This document shows, piece by piece, positions 6,121 to 9,843 of a stretch of 9,843 nt of DNA. Position 1 is the first letter of the stretch, and every line of letters begins with the position of its first letter. The notes beneath the pieces are model-generated. The model was not told the origin of the DNA. It saw only the letters and a list, made by a program, of their open reading frames with translations, and ran no database searches. Location of the stretch: positions 1 through 9,843 of the forward strand of contig JAHWJK010000059.1 in the NCBI GenBank assembly GCA_019348445.1. The letters are read 5' to 3'. The position numbers and the translations under genes are program-made. The DNA comes from Actinomycetota bacterium. GTDB taxonomy: Bacteria; Actinomycetota; CADDZG01; WHSQ01.

Positions 6121-6583
6121 GCGACCTGTACGACTGGTCGTAGTACAGCAGCGGCGTGCCGGCGTGATCGTTGCAGGACAAGACCTCGCCGACGAAGATG
6201 TCATGGTCGCCTGCCTCCACCATCTGATCTAACCGGCACTCGATCCATGCGATCGCGCCGGCAAGTAGAGGGTCGCCGCCGGTGCCGGGGCGGTGACTCA
6301 GTTGATCGAAGGGCTTCACGCCGCGGCGCGAGAAGCTTCGGGAGACATCTTCTTGGTCGTCCGCCAGGATGTTCACGGCGAACGATCCCTTTTCGAGGAT
6401 GAGGGCGCGCGTTCGCGACGCTTTGTCGAGGCAGACGAGGATCAGTGGTGGTTCCAACGAGACGGACGCGAACGAGGACGCGGTCATGCCATGTAGCTCA
6501 CCATCGAGTCCGACGGTCACGACGGTGACTCCACTCGCGAACCGTCGCAGTGCGCGGCGGAAGCTGTCAGCGTCGACTGCCAT
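6101..6583 (-). CDS. Flavin reductase-like domain protein (HpaC/RutF type)
   Basis: A 160-aa single-domain flavin reductase-like protein. Members use NAD(P)H to reduce free FMN or FAD for a partner monooxygenase, or bind FMN themselves. The conserved core is present: FASGVTVVTVGLDGELHGMT (15-34), ASSFASVSLEPPLILVCLDK (35-54), FAVNILADDQEDVS (68-81), and AGDHDIFVGEVL (124-135), followed by PLLYYDQSYRSL. No partner oxygenase is encoded in the window, so the substrate pathway cannot be told. It is the last gene of the minus strand pepA group, starting nine bases after the stop of the 66-residue gene. Its own stop lies inside the end of the DUF192 gene. The Shine-Dalgarno before ATG 6583 is weak, so coupling to the upstream gene is likely. 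Confidence 0.92.
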   Translation of the reverse strand: MAVDADSFRRALRRFASGVTVVTVGLDGELHGMTASSFASVSLEPPLILVCLDKASRTRALILEKGSFAVNILADDQEDVSRSFSRRGVKPFDQLSHRPGTGGDPLLAGAIAWIECRLDQMVEAGDHDIFVGEVLSCNDHAGTPLLYYDQSYRSLTDPSA

Positions 6584-6592
6584 CGGGACGTT

Positions 6593-6793
6593 TCAGACCA
6601 GAGGATCGTCCAGCCCGGTCATGAAGGTCTCGCGGGGCAAGAAAACCCATATCCCGGCGACGTCGCCGAGACGTTCGGTGAGAAAGACCAACGTGTCGGA
6701 CTGGGGACCGGAGGTCGAACCCGGCACGCGTATCGCTCCGCGTCGCTCGAGTTCTTCGATGAGGTCTTGTGTCGGGTGTCCCTCGATCTCCAT
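6593..6793 (-). CDS. Small protein of unknown function (66 aa)
   Basis: A 66-residue product starting MEIEGHPTQDLIEELERRGA and ending ...WVFLPRETFMTGLDDPLV. I do not recognise it. The first 20 residues look like an amphipathic helix (LIEELERRGA) followed by a strand-rich remainder (TLVFLTERL, GIWVFLP), suggesting a small compact cytosolic fold. There is no signal peptide, membrane helix or cysteine. Coding support comes from codon use like that of its neighbours and from its place in the operon, 24 bases after the membrane-protein gene and nine before the flavin reductase. No Shine-Dalgarno is seen at ATG 6793. It may work with the flavin reductase, but that rests on position only. Confidence 0.7.
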   Translation of the reverse strand: MEIEGHPTQDLIEELERRGAIRVPGSTSGPQSDTLVFLTERLGDVAGIWVFLPRETFMTGLDDPLV

Positions 6794-6817
6794 CGAAGCG
6801 AGTCTAGAGGGCAGCCG

Positions 6818-7123
6818 CTAGTGCGGCTCTTTGCGAGCAGTGTCGTCACGGTAGGTATCGCGAGCGGCGGTGAACACCGCCGTGGACGCGAACGTCAGGA
6901 ACGCCAGCCCGGAGAACAGGCACACGCCGATCACGACGCGCCCGACATCCTCGGGCCACGTCACGGTGATGAACGCGAGCATCGCCGCAACCCCGACGAT
7001 CGCCGAGATGCCCATCCCCGCGATCGCGGCTCCATGCAACCGTCCCGGAGGTGACGGAGGAACCGCTGGTTCTGGAGGAGGCGGATCACCCGGTAGTGGG
7101 ACGACGTTGTCGCCATCGGCCAT
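6818..7123 (-). CDS. Small two-helix membrane protein of unknown function
   Basis: A 101-aa product with a proline-rich, presumably disordered N-terminus (PLPGDPPPPEPAVPPSPPG, 9-27), then two transmembrane helices at about 33-54 and 62-86 joined by a short TWPEDVG loop, and a charged cytosolic tail ending in RKEPH. No enzymatic motif is seen and I do not recognise the family. ATG 7123 is chosen because it lies two bases after the pepA stop, implying coupled translation. The frame is open far upstream, but that part is an Arg-rich shadow of pepA. The proline-rich tail could be a protein-interaction segment; this is speculative. Confidence 0.75.
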   Translation of the reverse strand: MADGDNVVPLPGDPPPPEPAVPPSPPGRLHGAAIAGMGISAIVGVAAMLAFITVTWPEDVGRVVIGVCLFSGLAFLTFASTAVFTAARDTYRDDTARKEPH

Positions 7124-7125
7124 CG

Positions 7126-8589
7126 CTACGCGCCTCGCCGTTCCAGCCACTTGACCAGCGTGCGACTCATGACTCCGGTCGCTCCTTTCGGACCCAACTC
7201 GTTCGCTTTCTCGGCCCAGTCGGTCCCTGCGATGTCGAGATGTGCCCACGGGATCCCTTGCTTGACGTGTTGCTTGAGGAAGATGGCCGCGACGATGGCG
7301 CTTCCCCAGCGGGGGCCGGAGTTCTTCATGTCGGCGACGTCGGAGTCGAGGTCGGTCTTGAAGTCGTCCACCAGCGGCATACGCCACATCGGCTCGCCCG
7401 CGGCGTCGGCAGCAGCCATGAGTTCATCGCTCAACCCGTCGTCGTTCGCGAACATGCCCGTGAGGCGCGTCCCCAGCGCAACCATGATCCCGCCCGTGAG
7501 CGTCGCAACGTCGACGATGGCGTCGGGGGCCTGTTCGCATGCGTAAGCGAGCGCGTCCGCCAGGATCAGGCGGCCTTCTGCATCAGTGTTGTTCACTTCC
7601 GTCGTCGTCTTGTTGTAGTGGGTGATGACGTCTCCCGGCTTCATCGAATCGCCGCTCGGGACGTTCTCGGTAGTTGGAACGAATCCGAGCACCTCGGTCT
7701 TGACGTCGAGCTTCTTAAGTGTGGTCATCGTCGCTAGGACCACAGCCGCTCCCGTCATGTCGCTCTTCATCGTTTCCATCGCGTTCGCAGGCTTGAGCGA
7801 CAAGCCGCCGGAGTCGAACGTGACGCCTTTTCCGACGAGCGCGACCTTGCCTGTTGCACCCTCGGGCGCGTAACGCAATTCGATGAATCGCGGCGGGTTG
7901 AAAGCACCCCTTGCTACCCCTGCGAGTCCACCGAAGCCTCGCCGCTCGATCTCATCTTCGTCCCACACGGTGCATTCGAGTCCGTTCACGTCTGCGATCT
8001 CGCGGGCCTTCCGAGCCAGTGCGTCCGGCGTCAATGAGTTGGGAGGTTCGTTCTGGAGATCGCGTGCGAGCATCGTCGCCTCCGCGACCGCCGCGCCGCG
8101 ATCGACGTCGCGTTGCGCTCCCCCCACAAGAACAAGTTGTTGCGTCTTGATCGGCTTCGGGTCGGACTTGAAGCGCGTGTAGCGATAGGAACCGAGGAGG
8201 AGCCCTTCGACGGTCGCGGCGCCTGCATCCTCGACGATCTGCGGCAGAGTGGTGGCGACGACGCCTCGATCCGTCAGTCGTTTCGCCGCTGCCCCGGCCG
8301 CTTTTCTGACCTCGGTGGGAGAGATGCTCTTTTTCGCACCAAGTCCCACGACGGCGACTGCTTTCGCCGCGATCCGTCCGAGCGTCGGCACGAGTTCCAG
8401 CGAACCTACTTTCGCCTTGAAGTCGCGCTCCGTGAGGTATGCCGAGAGCGCTCCATCCAGTGCGGCGTCCAGTGCTGCGGTGGCGTCGTCGAGCTCTGCT
8501 CCACCCGGCTGCTCGTATGCACCGACGACGATCGCGTCGCACGGGACGCGTTCGGGAGCATCGTTCGAGAGGGTGATCTGGGGAGGCAT
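7126..8589 (-). CDS. pepA: Cytosol (leucyl) aminopeptidase, M17 family
   Basis: A 487-aa M17 metallopeptidase that removes N-terminal residues from peptides in the cytosol, working as a hexamer with two metal ions. All active-site residues are present at a constant offset of 16 from E. coli PepA: metal ligands K254, D259, D277, D336 and E338, and catalytic K266 and R340. They lie in VGKGVTFDSGGLSLKPANAM (252-271), MKSDMTG (274-280) and the family signature NTDAEGRL (334-341). The less conserved N-terminal domain occupies about residues 1-165. The frame stays open to 8874, but ATG 8589 gives the normal family length and follows an AGGGGC motif. The upstream 95 codons read as low-quality sequence and overlap the divergent gene. 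First gene of a four-gene minus strand operon. In some bacteria PepA also binds DNA; nothing here shows that. Confidence 0.95.
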   Translation of the reverse strand: MPPQITLSNDAPERVPCDAIVVGAYEQPGGAELDDATAALDAALDGALSAYLTERDFKAKVGSLELVPTLGRIAAKAVAVVGLGAKKSISPTEVRKAAGAAAKRLTDRGVVATTLPQIVEDAGAATVEGLLLGSYRYTRFKSDPKPIKTQQLVLVGGAQRDVDRGAAVAEATMLARDLQNEPPNSLTPDALARKAREIADVNGLECTVWDEDEIERRGFGGLAGVARGAFNPPRFIELRYAPEGATGKVALVGKGVTFDSGGLSLKPANAMETMKSDMTGAAVVLATMTTLKKLDVKTEVLGFVPTTENVPSGDSMKPGDVITHYNKTTTEVNNTDAEGRLILADALAYACEQAPDAIVDVATLTGGIMVALGTRLTGMFANDDGLSDELMAAADAAGEPMWRMPLVDDFKTDLDSDVADMKNSGPRWGSAIVAAIFLKQHVKQGIPWAHLDIAGTDWAEKANELGPKGATGVMSRTLVKWLERRGA

Positions 8590-8598
8590 GGGCGCCCC

Positions 8599-8628
8599 TG
8601 TATACCGCCTCGACGATGGGACTTTGAA
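8599..8628 (-). promoter_or_regulatory. Possible housekeeping promoter for the pepA operon
   Basis: On the minus strand, TTCAAA (8623-8628) and TATACA (8599-8604) are 18 bases apart. Each matches the sigma-70 hexamers at four of six positions. Transcription would begin only a few bases before ATG 8589, so the leader would be very short. Weak evidence. Confidence 0.3.
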
Positions 8629-8650
8629 AACGTCGGGAAATCCACGAAAG

Positions 8651-8662
8651 TCCGCATGCGGA
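8651..8662. repeat. 12-bp perfect palindrome in the pepA/membrane-protein intergenic region
   Basis: TCCGCATGCGGA is a perfect inverted repeat without a loop, about 23 bases upstream of the possible pepA -35 and about 50 upstream of the divergent TTG start. It could be an operator half-site pair for a dimeric regulator, or chance in GC-rich DNA. No T run follows directly, so it is not an obvious terminator. Confidence 0.35.
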
Positions 8663-8701
8663 GACTTAGGTTTTTCCGAATAAGCAGTGAGGCAGAGCTT
8701 C

Positions 8702-8710
8702 GGGGAAGAG
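8702..8710 (+). promoter_or_regulatory. Shine-Dalgarno favouring the TTG start at 8714
   Basis: GGGGAAGAG ends three bases before TTG 8714, with the GGGGA core at a good distance of seven bases. It is the best ribosome binding site near the 5' end of the SepX/GlpR-like gene; GTG 8687 and the ATGs at 8831, 8837 and 8840 have poorer ones. Confidence 0.5.
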
Positions 8711-8713
8711 CTC

Positions 8714-9223
8714 TTGACCGGTTGGTTCTTGGCTTTCTTAGTGGGCGCTTCGCTCGCCGTCTCGGTTCCCGCAGGGTTGCGGGCTAGGCGGAACTCTCCG
8801 TTCTCGTCGGCGCAATTGTTCAAGAAGCGCATGAGCATGATGGCGCCGCGCAGCCGCGGGGGGCGGTGGGTCATCGTTCCAGAGGGGCACTCCGGCGTAC
8901 AGGCTCGTCAGATCGAGCGCCGCACCAGGCGTCGTCGATCGCGGATCATGACGATGCTCGTCGTGGCGGCCTTTACGACAGGATGCTGGGCGGCCTTCGG
9001 TTCTGGAGTCGCCATCTCGATCCACGTGGCGGTCGACGTGATCGCGCTGTTGTACGCGGTCCTCGTCTATCGCGTCGGACGTCGTCGCTCGGAGCGGTTC
9101 CGCGAAGTCCGGACGATCACCCGGCATCCGTTGGCGGGCACGACGGTGACGTGGCCGACCGCGATCCACAACATCACGCTCGACGACGAGCCCCTGTTCG
9201 TCGACGAGCCGATCGCTCTTTAG
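8714..9223 (+). CDS. Three-helix membrane protein, SepX/GlpR-like (tentative)
   Basis: A 169-aa product if translated from TTG 8714. Order: an N-terminal transmembrane helix (about 3-19, WFLAFLVGASLAVSVP); a charged cytosolic linker ending in a dense Arg cluster (IERRTRRRRSR, 68-78); two further helices (about 79-97 and 99-119); and a 50-residue hydrophilic tail with an acidic end. This plan of one N-terminal helix, linker, RRRR and helix pair is that of actinobacterial SepX/GlpR proteins, which in Streptomyces and Corynebacterium take part in FtsZ-linked division or growth. The resemblance is architectural and from memory, supported by the nearby galU and moaC, genes I recall in the same cluster. 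Starting at 8831-8840 instead would remove the first helix. Divergent from pepA. Confidence 0.6.
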   Translation: MTGWFLAFLVGASLAVSVPAGLRARRNSPFSSAQLFKKRMSMMAPRSRGGRWVIVPEGHSGVQARQIERRTRRRRSRIMTMLVVAAFTTGCWAAFGSGVAISIHVAVDVIALLYAVLVYRVGRRRSERFREVRTITRHPLAGTTVTWPTAIHNITLDDEPLFVDEPIAL

Positions 9224-9253
9224 CTTTCGGTCTAGCCGCTACTCTCGCGGTTC

Positions 9254-9843
9254 ATGGAACTCTCCGGTCTTTCGGAACGTCTCAGCACTCGTCTCGACGC
9301 AGCAACCGCCGCCCGAGAGAAGGGTCTTGCTGCGAGCCGTGAGGCGATCCGCTACTGCGGCAACGCGATCCGAGCGCTGCATCGTTACGAGAACGACGTT
9401 GCTCGCGATCTACTTTCCGAAGCTGATAGCAGGATCCGTGGCGCGCGGGATGCCCTCGTCGAGTTCCCCGATCTCTTGCACGCGGGTTTCCTCCACGACG
9501 CCGAGAAAGAATTGGCGGAGGGCCGCATCACGTACGCGCTCGTCAACGACGAACCGTTCCCAACCCCAGAAGACGTCGGCGTCGATCCGACTGCTTTCCT
9601 CAAAGGGATGGCGGAATCCATCGGCGAACTGCGCCGTCACATCCTGGACCTCATGCGACAAGGCGAATTGAAGAGGTGCGAGCAACTGCTCCAGTCGATG
9701 GACGACATCTACTTCGTCCTGGTGTCGATGGACTATCCCGACGGCGTCACGCATGGGTTGCGTCGTCTCACGGATGTCGCCCGGTCGATCATCGAGAGGA
9801 CGCGAGGTGACTTCACCACGTCGAGCATCCAAAGCTCGTTGCG
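9254..9843 (+). CDS. Translin-family protein (3' end beyond window)
   Basis: An open frame from ATG 9254 through the right edge gives 196 residues without a stop. It is almost all helical. It has the translin/TRAX features as I recall them from archaeal members: SREAIRYCGNAIRALHRYE (28-46), an ExxE pair (E86, E89) in DAEKELAEGRITYALV, TPEDVGVDPTAFLKGMAESI with GELRR (104-128), and a highly conserved C-terminal block MDYPDGVTHGLRRLTDVARS with IIERTRGD (159-186). Translin and TRAX bind, and TRAX cleaves, RNA in eukaryotes, while an archaeal TRAX-like octamer is also an RNase; bacterial members are often misnamed haloacid dehalogenase. E86/E89 may match the TRAX catalytic glutamates; the third acidic position appears to be E121 rather than Asp. 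It follows the membrane-protein gene by 30 bases with no clear Shine-Dalgarno. Little of the protein should be missing, as the family averages about 200-220 residues. Confidence 0.85.
   Translation, partial: MELSGLSERLSTRLDAATAAREKGLAASREAIRYCGNAIRALHRYENDVARDLLSEADSRIRGARDALVEFPDLLHAGFLHDAEKELAEGRITYALVNDEPFPTPEDVGVDPTAFLKGMAESIGELRRHILDLMRQGELKRCEQLLQSMDDIYFVLVSMDYPDGVTHGLRRLTDVARSIIERTRGDFTTSSIQSSL

Noticed and set aside
7124..7387. Upstream extension of the two-helix membrane protein frame
   Set aside because: The extension is antisense-like Arg-rich sequence overlapping the end of pepA in another frame; ATG 7123, two bases after the pepA stop, is the natural start.
7051..7737. A 228-codon + strand frame opposite pepA
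   Set aside because: A shadow of the strongly supported pepA gene, rich in His/Arg/Val with no motif.
8768..8783. Hairpin CCCGCA-GGGT-TGCGGG as a terminator or small RNA
   Set aside because: It has a six-bp stem but no following T run, and it lies within the first-helix region of the SepX-like gene.
8590..8874. A 95-residue N-terminal extension of PepA in the same frame
   Set aside because: ATG 8589 already gives the normal family length with an upstream AGGGGC. The extension has no recognised domain and covers the divergent gene's start region. A separate small minus strand gene there was also considered, but the frame has no stop before pepA.
1..9843. Defence system, mobile element, CRISPR array, tRNA or prophage signal
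   Set aside because: I looked for repeats, transposase or integrase motifs, clustered unknown genes with nuclease or helicase motifs and tRNA T-loop signatures. None is visible; gene content is mostly core.

Overview
This is a GC-rich, tightly packed chromosomal stretch that looks like an uncultivated or deep-branching member of the Actinomycetota. The lineage is inferred from the strong GC bias at third codon positions, frequent GTG/TTG starts, one- to eight-base gene overlaps, and a gene set (fmdB, galU, moaC, a SepX/GlpR-like membrane protein, a tiny DUF4177-like protein) that I recall as clustering in actinobacterial genomes. I see no tRNA, rRNA, CRISPR array, insertion sequence or phage gene.

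Layout, left to right. Positions 1-120 appear to be the 3' end of an unidentified + gene. It converges on uppP (minus), the undecaprenyl-diphosphate phosphatase of the peptidoglycan lipid cycle. Divergent from uppP is a secreted protein of unknown function. It converges on a small FmdB-type zinc-ribbon gene, and the two share one bidirectional terminator. The fmdB gene is divergent from a + strand run: a membrane diguanylate cyclase (Cache-like sensor, HAMP, GAF, GGDEF), then galU, then moaC, with starts overlapping stops at both junctions. The moaC stop overlaps the stop of a 54-residue minus strand gene that also has a perfect Shine-Dalgarno. A DUF192 gene (+) then converges on the end of a minus strand operon: pepA (aminopeptidase A), a two-helix membrane protein, a 66-residue unknown protein and a flavin reductase. 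Divergent from pepA is a three-helix membrane protein resembling SepX/GlpR. Last comes a translin-family gene that runs off the right end.

The most interesting theme is around the diguanylate cyclase. Its intergenic region carries a near-consensus sigma-28 (FliA/SigD/WhiG-class) promoter, TAAA-N15-GCCGAAAA. The enzyme keeps both its active-site and product-inhibition motifs, and its stop codon overlaps the start of galU. This suggests that an alternative sigma factor of the motility/development class drives a sensory c-di-GMP synthase together with the enzyme that makes UDP-glucose for surface polysaccharide. The second point of interest is the translin homologue, a family best known from eukaryotes and archaea. 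The rest is largely housekeeping, with several small orphan proteins.
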